From NCBI RefSeq assembly GCF_000182925.2, contig NC_026503.1:186001-250000 (forward strand): a stretch of DNA of 64,000 bases. Reading direction: 5' to 3'. This document shows, in pieces, positions 12,107-23,756 of this stretch. This DNA is from Neurospora crassa OR74A. Its lineage: Eukaryota; Ascomycota; Sordariomycetes; Sordariales; Sordariaceae. Position 1 is the first letter of the stretch. The number at the start of each line of letters is the position of its first letter. Below the pieces are notes generated by a model that saw only the letters and a list, made by a program, of their open reading frames with translations, had not been told where the DNA came from and did no database searches. Both the position numbers and the translations under genes were made by a program.

Positions 12107-13175
12107 ATAAAGCAGGCAGGTAGCGGCCCGGGCCGTTCCGGTTCTGGTGCCGCCCGTTCGTTCGTTGAAGGCCTTGACATTTTAATTGATTGCGACTTTA
12201 CTTGGAACTTTGCCCATAATCCAGGCTATTTGCTCGCATCTAGAGGTACATGTAAGTTCCATCCCAGTCATCTGCTGTCTTTTAACTCCTGCCTGTCGTT
12301 TCAGACAACTGCTAATTCGTAAGGGGGGGGGGGGCTTTTACTTCAAGTTCCAATTTCTTTGTCTGCCATTGTAGAGGTAATTAGCCTATGCCCACTAGAG
12401 TACCTAGGTAGGTATTACCCTCAGCCTGTCCTCAATTCCCCGTGTAATCTCTACTACCCTTTTTGTTCCTTCAACCCCATAACGTAGTATCATTCATTCC
12501 ATTCTACTCCAACTCCAACCCCGTCCTCACACACTTTTCCGGTCCCCAATTAAAGACCCATATCCTCCCAATCCGCCCCTTTCCCACTCCCCGTATCTAA
12601 CCTCCCCCTCCGCGCCGTCTATAGGTATCTTCTTCATCACTGTCCCTCGACCAATCAATCAGCAACTCGTCCCTCCCATTCCCATGACCCCAGTCTGCTC
12701 GGCGTCCCCTCGCGAAACGGCTTCATCCCCTCCCTCTTGTTCGCATCCAGCGGCACCAGCCACACCTCCTTCACTCTTTTTCGGACCTCTCTAACAGCAG
12801 CTTCAAACACTTTTTTCTTCATTGGATGTGGATGTGGTTCACCACCACTAGGAAAGGGAACGAACTGGAAAGCCGAAGCAGTAACCCCAGTCCACCCCGC
12901 TTTCACCACGATTAGAGGTACCTACCTTCCATCGACCTGTTCAACTTGAAGTTCTTGTTGCAACGCAATGAACGTCGTCAATGAACAGAGTACTTCCCCT
13001 TAGATGATGCGCCAGTCTGGTTTCTCGAAAAAGGTCTCGAAGGTTTGATGATGCGGGTGGATTGGAACCACCATGGAGACCTGTGCCATGCAGTCTTGGA
13101 AGATCGCTACTAGGACCTCTTTTTCGGTCTTCTATCTTTGCTGTTCTGGTGGTTTCGGAGGGAGAAGACATGGAT
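12107..13175. other. Intergenic, no gene recognised
   Basis: Contains three TAGAGGTA motifs (12241, 12372, 12913), a G run at about 12325 and CCTAGGTAGGTA near 12402. Short frames on both strands (for example 12655-12909 minus) show no domain or credible splice partners. Confidence 0.4.
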
Positions 13176-14168
13176 TCAAAAAGGGGGTGACACCCCGTAG
13201 GTAGACACATCAAACCCGAATAAGAAAGAAACTTGTACGTCCCGCGCATCAGTGTTGCAGATGTCTCCCTGGAAATCATCGGTGTTCAAGGAGTGGATGT
13301 ACGTACCGTCTGATGCGGCTGTAGCCGAAGGAAGGGTGGTACCAGCTTGTGTCTTGGATGCAGTCATAGCCTGGGGATAAGGGGTGGTAACTTGAATTGT
13401 TGTAGGGGGCTCTGAGGTCCTCGGTGAACAAGGGAGTTGACGACGACCAAGCGGAACGGAGGTCTGTGCTGGAGCAATGCGGGAGTGGGCGACGGAGAGG
13501 ACGAGGTTGATCCATTCGAATCCGGTAAACGTGTCGGGGTGTTGCCCGGAGAGAGACAAGTAAAGATTGAGCACCAGGTATAACCGTCTTTGTCTTCTTC
13601 TTCTGTCTCGTCGGTTGTTGTAGAGGTGGAGGTGTCGGTGCAGCAGAGGAATTGACGCCCCCGCCCCCTTCAGATAACAGCTGGCCGAGGTTGAACAGAC
13701 AGCCAAAACTCAATCTGCCCGCCTCTCGGGTCGGACGAGGTCGTAACCCGTGAACCGGCTGTAGCACATATGCCTCATCTTCTTTCCCAGCGCGTAGCGA
13801 TCGGTGCCATGTTGGGAGCTGGCAGCGTCGTATACCGATCTGGCCTTGCGCGGCCGCGGTAAGCAGTCATGGCCATGACAGCGGAGACGAGGTCGTCCCA
13901 CTCGCGACCAATCGTCAGCCGTCTCGCAGCGGGCTGGAAGACCATGTCTACCTCTTTTTCGGAAAGATGCAGTCCGAAGGCGTTGGAGGCGGTGATGCCT
14001 AGTGCGGAAAGTCGGGCGTCGAGACGCGTGTGCGCAGGGCGGAGACGGCCATCGGGACAGAGTCGGTTCCAGGCTAGACCGAGGGCGGATGTAGTCTTTG
14101 AGTAGGTAGGAGGAGGTAGGCTTGCGGGTCGTCGGAGAGGTAGTTGAAGATGGGACTTGCAACCGTCA
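13176..14168 (-). pseudogene. Probable decayed or unmodelled minus-strand gene, function unknown
   Basis: Several overlapping minus-strand frames look protein-like, but I could not join them into one model with credible splice sites. An ATG at 14168 begins a frame containing IFNYLSDDPQAYLLL. The run NAFGLHLSEKEVDMVF followed by GREWDDLVSAVMAMTAY lies in another frame (about 13860-14090), and GFEWINLVLSVAHSRI lies in a third (about 13455-13510). The last two segments resemble each other, hinting at an internal repeat. A G-to-frame change near 14105 would be needed to link the first two, so either the gene is broken or there is an unusual intron. I do not recognise the family; chance open frames remain possible. 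Confidence 0.3.
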
Positions 14169-14245
14169 TTTTGGCACTTTTTGGTCAGGTGGTTGAGTTT
14201 GTGATTTGTTAGAACCCAAGTACAGATATGGGTTTTGATCACCAC

Positions 14246-15425
14246 ACCAGGCCCTTTATACCGAGGAACTGACCCTCAAGGGAACCAATGTCCCATTATT
14301 ACGCACTCTTGCGGTCGTCTCGCAACCTTTTCACACGGGTGTATCACTCCCGGTCAAGCTCTGGGGTTCGTTATCGACTGGACTGTTGTCGCCCGCCATG
14401 GGACCAATGGTGATCCCATCAGAGAAACGAACAGCTTCTTGCCGCCGGCTGGCTGGAATGAAGAGTTGGTATATTCGCGGTGTCGAGTTGGTCATGCTTC
14501 CTATGCCCAGGCGGGTGATCAGGCGTCTCTCTAAAAAAAAAAAAAGACGGACAAGTGTCTCCGGCCCAGACCGACTCGTCAACTTCACCCCAACCCTTAT
14601 TTCGCCTCGGTCTCGAGTCTCGACTCCCGGGCACTGTCCCAAACCTGAATAACGGTTACTAAGTCATTCCCATGTACATGTATCACAGCACCAAGATGTA
14701 TACATACCTCTACCTCTACGTACTAATTCCACCGCACTCTTTTCCACCACGTCCGAAAAGGCCCAGCCAGACCCTCCTGGGAGGGAATGCACAGCGGTAA
14801 GTTGAGGTAGCGTTGATCCTTTCTGTCTTCGGTCTTGGCAGCGGCTTAGATGGTGCCTGGATGTACCCTAACAGCCAAAGATCGTTTTATGGAAGAAGCT
14901 GTGTTAGTGGAAGCAAGCTACACTAACAATTTATCGTCCGCCAGCGAATCCTCCAGCCACTCCACATATTACTTCTCAGCTTTGGAATCTACCCTGCACA
15001 TCTACCAGACTCCATTGATCTCATAAATTAGAGGCGTGTCCAGCTCAGTTAGGGCATCCAGGAAGGTACAAGATCCCTCTTTCCCCCGGCCTTTCGTTCG
15101 GACTTCTTCTTATTCTCTCCATCATCAACATCATCAACATCAACTTTGTTGGGTTTTCTGGGACTTGAACGATGCTCTCCTCATATCCAAGGTACCTTGC
15201 TTATATTCCTGCACCATAATGTCAAATCGCTACCTGTCCGGCTCTACCTGACTCTTATTCATGAACCATGATTGACTTTCGCTGAGCATAAATCCAAACA
15301 CCAAAACACCAAACGCCACGCTACCTAACCAGTTTCCCACAACCCATCAGTGTCTGGGTAAGTTTTCACTCCCTACAGAAACGATGCCCTCTCTAGCCTA
15401 GTCTTCATTGACTTCTTTTGTTTCC
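14246..15425. other. Intergenic, no gene recognised
   Basis: Holds an A13 run near 14535, two abutting TACCTCTA motifs at 14705-14718 and short CATCAAC repeats near 15121-15145. No coding or RNA feature is supported. Confidence 0.4.
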
Positions 15426-18410
15426 CTAAAACTCATCCACATCACTCCATTCCATGGTCGCACTAGCACTTCCGCTTCCCGTAGAGCTAGCACCGCTTCC
15501 ACTAACGCCCGATGACATGGAATGCTCCCTACCTCTGCCCGTAAGAAGCATATCCTTCTCCCACTTGGTCAACTGCCCCTCTTCAGTTTCATTCCGACGA
15601 CTGTTCTGTACTGATGTGGACGACTTTGAAGATGCCTGGTTGCTATCCGCGATGCACCCATTGCGTTCACAGAATGCAATGATTTGGGCCCATTCCGTTC
15701 CTTTTTCTCCTCTGGTTTTGGAAGTTGGAGGTCCCTTGTCTTTCTCCGCATGCCTGCCATCCTCCTTCTCAAGACGAGTGTCCCCCCCTTGAGGGCTATC
15801 ATCGTCCTCCTCATCCCCCATCATAACCTCCCTACTCCCCAAAATGATCAATCCAAACTTGGCCCTCGTCAGCGCCACATTCAGTTGATTCCTGATCCCA
15901 CCCCCCGCCTGACTCTCATGCTTTACTGCACCCCCCGGCAAGATCCCCCACCCCAAGCCGCGATCCCTCTCCACAAACCTCTTTCGACTCCTCGTCACAC
16001 ACAAAATCACCACTCCATGCTCCAACCCTTGAAATGCCTCGGTCGGCCCCACGTTCACCTCCCACATCATACCGTACTGCTCACTCCTGATCAAGCTGCG
16101 TATCAGCCGCACCTGCGCTTTGAACGGGGACATGATGCAGATCTCCGATTGCTTCGCCAGTCCAGATCGAAAAAGGGACAAGGCGTATTGACATGCCAAG
16201 TGGGCTTCACCGACGTTGAACCAGCCTCCGGTGGTGGCTGTTGAGGAAGGAGACTCGGGCGAGGGGGCTTCCAAGTCGTCGGGGGAGGGGTTGTCATGAT
16301 ACAAGATAGGCCAGCGACGACCGCGCCACCCGGGCCAGGATTTCAGTCGGTTGCGTTCGTGGCGATCGGCTTCGGCGACGAGAGTGTCGAAGTAAAAGAG
16401 TTTGGAAGGCATCGCCAAAATGGCAGGGTGGGAGCGGTAGTTTCTGATGAGATTGGTAAAGGGCGGGCGTAAGATGGGGAGTAAGTCCGGGTGGAGTTGG
16501 TATTGCTGTTTGGGCGGCTGAGCGTCTTTGGCGAGGCGCCGGGCTAAGGGGTGGTTGGCGTAAACGGGTCGCTTGAAGAGGCGAGCGAAGAGGGATTCTT
16601 GGAGAAGGGTGGAGGGACAGGAGGTGCGTGGGTTGAGTTGTTGTTCGTCGCCGGCCATAATTATGAGGGGGGTAAAGAGCGGTTCGGGACCTTTGAGAGG
16701 AGGGGAGACGACGTGGAGGGGGATGAGGGCTTCGGGCTCCATGGCTTGGGCGGCTTCGTCGATTAGGAGGGCGCCCCAGTGTAGACGGGCTTTGGAAGGG
16801 GGTGGCAAGGTAGGATGGATTTGTTGATGCAAGGTGGAGGAGACGGTGAACAGATCCGAATTGGCCAGACGCGCGTACATCAGCATGGAGGCGTCTCGGC
16901 AAGAGGTGACAATGATGCGGTAAGACATGAGTTGGGCGAAGGGAGGCAGCGCAAAAACGTCATTTTGTATGTAGCAATAGGGAAGGAGGTTGCTCAACAC
17001 CTCTCGTGAGTCCCGGGTTGGCCGGTTGAGACGAAGAAGCTCGTTGCGACTCATGGACTTGGAGAGCCGATCGGCCAAGGTGTCGGCTGCTGGTTCGGAT
17101 GGGGCACAGACGAGTATATGGGCACAATTGGGGACATTGCGGACGAGCTGGAGGGCAATTTCGATCATGGTCTTGGTCTTGCCTGTTCCGGGAGGACCCG
17201 AGACGAGATAGGGCATGGTGCCGTAGTTCTGGCACAGGACTGAGTCGACAGCTATGCGCTGTTCGTAGTTCAAAGACTCGTCGAATCGTGTACTGTCGTA
17301 GTGCTCCAGCCAGTTGACAACGTGGGTCTGGGAATTGCAGTCTGCTTCCGTGGGGAACAGCATGGACTGTTTCCAGTAAACGTTCGTGGTGGACAACTCA
17401 TCCGCCTTGGGTCTCGCGGAGCCGTTATGAGTGACCTCGTCGATGAAGGAATCCAGCGCATCAAAGTCGTTTTTAAGGACTTGTTCTGCCAGATCCAGCG
17501 ACTGCGTGATGTGGGGCAGCACGTCCATCATGGGCGTATACCGGACCATGGGTACGAAGAACTGAATGTTGAACTTGACCACAAACTCTGTCGGCCAAGG
17601 CGGAATCATGGTTGGAGTAACGACTTCAGCCGTGTGATAGGTGATTCCGGCTACCCGCAAGACCAGAGTCTCGGTTGCTCTGACCACTGCGGAAACGCGG
17701 GCGTTGTAGATGTATCCGGTCCATGGGAAAAAGCTGGATTCGAAGTGGCCGCCATAGTCGAAGCGTAACTGGCGCAGCTGCACCTCGTCGTCCACTTGGA
17801 CGTTTGGAGTGTTCTCGCGAAGTCCTGGGACGGTGATGGTTACCGTCGGTTCGTCTGGGTCATTGAACTTGAGGATTCCTGTGTGGCCGTATAGCGCATA
17901 AGACGCGTTCTCCTTTCGTTGGTAACCAAGCTCGACCTCGATCAAGGACCGAAAGTATTTCTCGTAGCATTGTGGTGAGAGATGGGGTGTTTCGGAGGAG
18001 AGATCGTCGGCGAACTGGGGCCGAGGAAGGGCGGGCAAAAGACTGGCGGGCAAGATGCCCGAGATGTACTGGAGGTAATCGATATGTGTCTTTGGGAAGG
18101 TATCGATAACAGTGCCGGCGTACTCGTTGATCTGCTTCAGGGCGGCTGGCACGAAGGTGGGTGCGTAGACGTCGAAGCCCCGAGCGTACTGTTCGTCGGC
18201 GTCAAAAGCTGGATAGGTTTCGGCGGGTGGTGAAGGAAACCAAAGGCCTTGTGCGAGTGTTGCTTGTGTCTTGTGTGACTTTTTGGTTTGTGAATTCGGG
18301 GCCCCATGCTTAAAGTGCGTTGTTGGCAGCGGGATCGTGTCTTGACCAGTTTCGGGGTTGACGATGGGCAGTGCCTTGGACTGTTTCGGCGGCAGAGTGA
18401 AGAAGGCCAT
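15426..18410 (-). CDS. Superfamily 1 RNA helicase, UPF1/MOV10/SDE3-like
   Basis: A single 994-residue exon. All SF1 motifs are visible in order: Walker A GPPGTGKTKT (about 405-414), Ia CAPSEPAADTL (about 435), Walker B DEAAQ (551-555), III GDEQQL (about 587), IV NYRSHP (656-661), V GPTEAFQGLE (about 788) and VI NVALTRAK (about 844). The N-terminal about 380 residues, without a CH zinc domain, fit the MOV10/SDE3/SAD-3/Hrr1 branch better than UPF1 itself. Members unwind RNA in silencing and RNA surveillance; Neurospora SAD-3 acts in meiotic silencing and S. pombe Hrr1 in the RNA-directed RNA polymerase complex. Orthology to either is only a candidate. The tail (about 870-994) is acidic, then serine/glycine-rich, and probably disordered. 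The start is the first in-frame ATG; no intron is needed. Confidence 0.8.
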   Translation of the reverse strand: MAFFTLPPKQSKALPIVNPETGQDTIPLPTTHFKHGAPNSQTKKSHKTQATLAQGLWFPSPPAETYPAFDADEQYARGFDVYAPTFVPAALKQINEYAGTVIDTFPKTHIDYLQYISGILPASLLPALPRPQFADDLSSETPHLSPQCYEKYFRSLIEVELGYQRKENASYALYGHTGILKFNDPDEPTVTITVPGLRENTPNVQVDDEVQLRQLRFDYGGHFESSFFPWTGYIYNARVSAVVRATETLVLRVAGITYHTAEVVTPTMIPPWPTEFVVKFNIQFFVPMVRYTPMMDVLPHITQSLDLAEQVLKNDFDALDSFIDEVTHNGSARPKADELSTTNVYWKQSMLFPTEADCNSQTHVVNWLEHYDSTRFDESLNYEQRIAVDSVLCQNYGTMPYLVSGPPGTGKTKTMIEIALQLVRNVPNCAHILVCAPSEPAADTLADRLSKSMSRNELLRLNRPTRDSREVLSNLLPYCYIQNDVFALPPFAQLMSYRIIVTSCRDASMLMYARLANSDLFTVSSTLHQQIHPTLPPPSKARLHWGALLIDEAAQAMEPEALIPLHVVSPPLKGPEPLFTPLIIMAGDEQQLNPRTSCPSTLLQESLFARLFKRPVYANHPLARRLAKDAQPPKQQYQLHPDLLPILRPPFTNLIRNYRSHPAILAMPSKLFYFDTLVAEADRHERNRLKSWPGWRGRRWPILYHDNPSPDDLEAPSPESPSSTATTGGWFNVGEAHLACQYALSLFRSGLAKQSEICIMSPFKAQVRLIRSLIRSEQYGMMWEVNVGPTEAFQGLEHGVVILCVTRSRKRFVERDRGLGWGILPGGAVKHESQAGGGIRNQLNVALTRAKFGLIILGSREVMMGDEEDDDSPQGGDTRLEKEDGRHAEKDKGPPTSKTRGEKGTEWAQIIAFCERNGCIADSNQASSKSSTSVQNSRRNETEEGQLTKWEKDMLLTGRGREHSMSSGVSGSGASSTGSGSASATMEWSDVDEF

Positions 18411-18694
18411 GATGAGGACCTGTACGTATTCACCATGTCATGACGGCGCCGAGCACACATGGGGATTGGGCTTGTAAGAGAGTCGTCGTCGACCATGGCT
18501 CAGCCGACGATGATGAAGATGATTGATAAAAGAGGTTGGGCGAAGAGAGTTACAAACAGACACCCGCCCGACCCAATGAAACAGGGCTGCCTGCCGCCCG
18601 CCCACGCAGCCCGTTGCAGCCTAACAACAGTCATGATTGGCTGTTTCAGCGACAAGAGTCCGTGCCACAAGCGCTGCAATGAAAGAATACTGTA

Positions 18695-18976
18695 CAGTCA
18701 GTGGTTAGGTTGTCTGTTAGTTCGAGACCTCGTATCAACTTTCCTATGCGTTTTTATAGTTAACCAGTGCATGTATTTATTTTGAAAACGCTATTTCTGA
18801 TATGCGAAATGCTATATTAAATCTTACCCCTGTCTTTAATCGTTCACATTAACCATTTTGATCCATCCTTGTGAGGTCTTGGATTATTCGGGACAGATTT
18901 CGTCGAGTGTACAGAGTATACTACAGTACCTATGGTACTAGTGTACCGAGCTAACAAACAAGCCAGTATCGGACTG
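18695..18976 (+). mobile_element. MITE copy B, same family as copy A
   Basis: A 282-bp element, same orientation and overall sequence as the 11786-12070 copy. Both share TTAGTTCG, ACCTCGTRTCAACTTTC and GGGAYAGATTTCGTC blocks in the same order. The left end CAGTCAGTGG is more diverged than the right end, which ends CCAGTATCGGACTG. TA flanks both sides (18693-18694 and 18977-18978). There is no open frame. It lies about 280 bp upstream of the helicase start, between two divergent-looking promoters, so it may contribute to their regulation. Differences from copy A are enriched for transitions, consistent with age and possibly mild RIP. Confidence 0.9.
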
Positions 18977-19104
18977 TACTACCTCTACTTGGGCGCCAAT
19001 GGGTAGGTAATGTAGACCTGAGGTTTATTCACCAAAACGGGCTGGAAAACAATGGTATCTCTAGGAAGCTAACTCGAAGAACGCTCAAACACGCCTGCTC
19101 TCCC

Positions 19105-20480
19105 TCATAACCGTTTACATATCGTCTCCAAGAACGTCACCTCCTCCGGCCTCAAACTCAGACCCTCGGGAATCTCCACCCCGCCCCTCGAAATCACCAC
19201 CCTCAGTCCTCTCTCACCATCATCATCATCCCCCGACTCGGACACTGCCCCGCAACTCTGCGCTTCAATATCCACATCTCGCAACGTCTCATCACTCCTC
19301 GCTCCTCTCCCCAGTCGCGACTCCGAACTTGACCCCGTCCTCGTCTCTTCACTTTCTTTACCACCACCACTTGCCCCCTTCTCCAAGCCAGCCACCTCTT
19401 TTTCTTCCCCCTTCTTCCCCTTGCCCGCCCAAAACTCCCCTGTAGGTTCCGGACTCCACCAATAAATCGGAAACCTCCTCTGCAAATTATTTACCACCAG
19501 CGCACAGCACATCATGATGGCACACCCCAGCATCACGGGCGCAATCAAGAACCAGCCCAGCGCCTGCACCTGGTCGTCCAAAACCGCCATGAGGGCCGTC
19601 GCGCCCGCGGGCGGGTGTACCGTTCCCGTGAGCGCCATGACGGCCGTGGCACAGGCGCAGGCGAGCGAGGCCCCCACCCAGCGGATGGATTCAAAGTGCG
19701 GGGAGAGGGCAAAGAGTTTGGCGATGGAGATGCCGACGATGGAGGAGAGAAGTTGGCCGCCGATGGCATTGCGGGGCTGGGAGAGGGGGGATTCGATGGC
19801 GTAGAAGTCGAGGACTGCTGCTGCGCCCTGTTTGTGTTTTTTGTGAGGTTAGATTAGTGAATTGTAGTGTAGTATGCAAGACAACGAACAGTAGCTGGTA
19901 GGGGTGGGTGGAGGTGGATGCATGGGATGGGAAAATCCGGGGTTAGTCATTCAGCATGCTTGGTTCCTTGGTGGTGTTGGCGTACATCAATTAGGTAGTT
20001 GATGTAAATCCGGGGGGCGGGATGTGACGCCACCACATTGCATCGCCCAGCCAACCCAAGTTGCCCAACTGCCGTCCGTCCATCAAACCCATACACAACA
20101 CACACACATCCTTCACCATCATCATCACCATCATCATCACCTAAGGGAAAAAAAAAGGAAAAAAAAAAAGAAGGAAAGAAACTTACAAAACTCCCCACAA
20201 CAACCGGCACCCCCCTCCCACGAAACCCCTCATAATGCTCCCCCACCGCCCCAATAATCGTAATCGTCACAAACACGCCCACAAACGCAAACAGAATAAT
20301 TGCCAAGTTCCCCAGCGCCGGCTTCTTCGTCCGTTGTGATGCTGGGCTTCGATATCCCAAAAAGTGAGAGATGGGCGTCGGGAAATGCGCTAAAAAGGAG
20401 GCTGGAATAAACGGGTTGATGAAGTGGTCTATTTCGAGATGCCATGTTGTTGGACGGGTGCGGTACCATGGTTTGGGCAT
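19105..20480 (-). CDS. HPP family integral membrane protein
   Basis: Exon 1 is 20187-20480 (98 codons) and exon 2 is 19105-19827. They are joined across a 359-nt phase-0 intron (donor GTAAGT, acceptor CAG), giving 338 residues. The join recreates the conserved VGSFGAAAV segment, and SQPRNAIGGQ follows. The family hallmark, GTVHPPAGATAL, is present near residue 165. About four to five membrane segments precede a hydrophilic C-terminal tail of about 115 residues that is acidic and serine-rich. HPP proteins are found in bacteria, plants and fungi; plant chloroplast members have been linked to nitrite transport, but the fungal role is not established. The intron is long for this region and contains CAT/ATC repeats and an A-rich run (about 20100-20180). 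Confidence 0.85.
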
Positions 20481-23400
20481 GGTTCAGTTGAGTGTAGTTG
20501 TAGGTTTTTGCGAATAAAATTGGTCGGGTTGAGTATCGGATTTGAAGTTCCGTCGTGTGGAAGGAAGTTGGGTCAGTTGGTAATGATACCTATGGAACTT
20601 TCCGTCTTGGAAGATTGGTATCCACTGGAAGAAAATGTAGAAAAACAGAAAGCAGACAAGAGAGAAACAACAAGCTCAAGGTAAAAAGGCCCCAAAAAGA
20701 TCAACCAGGTACTAGGCCCCAAACGTAGGTATTATATTCATTCCTCTTCTCATTCAACTCCCCTTGTTGACCGCTGCTGACCTAGAACCTTGGTTTCAGT
20801 TTCCAACACGTAATAGCTCGAAAACTGTTTTTGTTACGTTTAGCTTCGTTCCCGCTCTCTCGATGAATGGATCGATCCCGAATGACGGTCTAGTCTACCT
20901 GGTCTGTCCGGTGAAAGGTCCAAAAAAAAAAAAAAACACCGAACAACCGAGGAGCCAAGGTCGTGTGTGGTCAAAATAAGGTGGTGTCTCGGTGTGTTCC
21001 CATGATCTCATCTGATGGGTCCTGGTTGGGCGGGTCAGGTCAGGTCCAGCGAGTTTGGATGAATAGGTGGATCCCATCCACCGGATGGACCTAACTTTAC
21101 GGGAGCCTCAGCCACCTGAAAGTGTCCGCCGAAACCAGGCACCTAGGCAATGAATGGCAGGTTCAGTGTGTCGGGTTTAGGGATGGGCTCGCGGGGCGCA
21201 CGAGCTAGAAGTGGAAGTTCGGGCGGAAGGATTCAGGTCCAAGAGGAGGTGAGCTAGGGCGCAGATCGAGCAGGCAGGTGACGGGAAATGAGTGGAAGAA
21301 AAGGATCATAGGGAGGCCGAATGCAGATCTTTTGACTCCAGTAAGTACACTAAACGATGGTAACGGAGTGATGGGCTTCGGGATCTCGGGGATCGGAAAT
21401 TGAGATGAGGTGTAGGTAAGAATGGAAACTCGAAAAAGAGTGGTGCTTTGCTGTCTTATAATTCTCCGCCTTGCCCTGTCTTGGACAAACTAGAGGTAAG
21501 AAGCTGAAGTGGAAAGCAGCGTAAAAAAGTGCAAAGAGATGCCGTCTCCATGACCCCCCCCTTCCTCGGCCGCGTATAACCCATGGATTGAAATACATTA
21601 AGCAGCTACCTCAACTGATGAGCCAAACATGGCCCACAATATCCGGTCCCTCCCCGTTTATTCGGCGCCGCGAAAAACGCCCGGTAACATATGAAAATGA
21701 CACTGTGACTCAAACATCCCAAACCCATGAATTTCCACGCGCTAACCGCGAGACAGCGCTGCGGCTTGAATCGATCTGTTCTCGCTCCCTTTCACCTGAG
21801 CAAACAGGTGAGTGTCGCTTCATTCCCAGTCCCTCTCCCGGGCATCAGATTTGCTAACAGAAACTCCGAAACAGGCTTAGCGGCCGCCTTCGTTGTCCGA
21901 GTGGTCCGTGTTACCGGCCACCACCCGGTTCGGTCCTGCGCAGCTATCTCCGCGGAGCTTCTCATGTCCCGTCCGGCTGGCGCGCCGTTCGAGTCTGGTG
22001 GCCTTTTTTCATTTATTTACGAGAGTTTGTAGTGTGAAATATGTGGCGTGGATTTCGGTTCCGATCCTTTTAGTCCTGTCGTTCGTAAGCCCACAGGATG
22101 AAACACGCTGTTCATTAGCACCCATCTTGATGAAGTTGGGAACTGATAAAGACCATGTATCTGGCATAGCCCCCCCTAGCTCCCAAACAGCACTTCTGTA
22201 AATATGCCCTTTCTGGAGCCTTAGCGCGAGTGTGATACCTGGAGAACTCCTCAGTAATGGTACGTAGGGAAGGTTGAGATAGGGTAAGTTGTGAAGCGCT
22301 GAGGGAGAAGGGAAGAGCGCGCGCAGGCGAGCATGGGGTAATTGTCGACGTCAACGCCGAGACATGCTACGGGCAAGAGAAACGACATGGACTACTTGCT
22401 GAGGATAAAATTGGGGTTCGGATAGCGGAAAGTGACGAGAGGGCCAGGGCCATGAAGGCGTCAAATCTGAGCTGTTGATGTTGTGGAATCACATGTGGCG
22501 GATGCTGCATGGGAATGGTCGTCACACAAATCGAATAATGTATGGATAGTCCAGTTCTACCAGCCGTCACGGCCAAGAACGGCCCTACCATGTCATCTGT
22601 TCAGGTCTAGCCTCGTTTGGCCGGTCTGGGTTCTGGATGATGAACTTGGTGAGAGCGGAGTGGGGTCGAGCTGCGTTGGGTGGAAGCGGAGAAGAAAGAG
22701 GGAAGTTGAGGACAAGTTTGTGAGAGGGAAGAAAACAGAGTGCCCGCCGAGGAACAACTACATACATTGGTTGTATCCTTGTTAGTGTCCTGGGGTAACT
22801 CTGTAGGAAACGTTAACATTGGTCGCTGTAGGGGGTGGAACTTGAGAAGCTATCAGTTTAGTAGGGCATTTACTAGCAAAAGTGCTAACAACGGGTTCCG
22901 ACAAGATCGGATTGCGAGCCAACAAGTTAATGTCCGTAAACAGAGGAGTTGATGTTTCACCACCTACAGGCTTCTGGTCACTTAACTCTTATGATAGCTG
23001 AAAACACAAACTTCCTTTTCTGTATTCTCAGATATAAAGATAGTTTTAGGCACGAGAGCATTGCTGGCATTTCAAGATGCCTAGCTCGTCCTGGACAAAA
23101 TCATTGGGACCTGTAATATTATACCTTGGGTACCTACTACGCATCCAAGCGTCTTTGTAACACCTCTAGTCTTGAGTTCTAGGCAATCCCTTAACAAAAA
23201 TATCCAAATGGGACTTGAGCCAATTTCTTTTCGAACTGGTATAATCCCTTTTATAGTTTGGCAACGGCCTTCTTTTTATTTTTGACGAGCGGTAGTAGAC
23301 TGATTTACCTACCTACCTAACCTGCTGGTTGGTCTCATTTATTTTGTCTTGGATGAGCCCAGCAGGACTGTAACACAGGATTACCCCGCTAAAAAGCAGT

Positions 23401-23756
23401 GGTGCTCAATTAGGTCGGGTACCCCACACTCAGCCCACAGCACTTCCCTGCCCAAGCCAAGCAGCTTTTTCCACTTCGTCATCTTTCAGTTCCAAATCGA
23501 CTGACCTTGACCAATTCCACCACCACCAGCACCACCACCACGACTGCGAATCGCAACATTGCGAGAAACTACAATACCAAAACGACGAGCACCGATAGAA
23601 GTACTCGAGTTAACTACGGGAGGATACCTACACACCCTTTATTAGCGGTCTCCGATCCAACGCGCAATCTACCTCGTCGTCGACCTACCTCTCGACCTAC
23701 CCATACCCTACTCAACACTATACACATCGCCGATTGACTACTTTTCCCCGCCCAGG
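20481..23756. other. Long intergenic region, no gene recognised
   Basis: 3.3 kb. Short overlapping frames (up to about 100 codons) show no domain, signal peptide or conserved motif. Features seen: an A14 run near 20920, one TAGAGGTA motif (21491), CTACCTACCTAACC near 23305, and a CAC-rich ACCACCACCAGCACC leader (about 23517-23545) immediately upstream of the Pelota gene. An unannotated non-coding RNA cannot be excluded. Confidence 0.4.
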
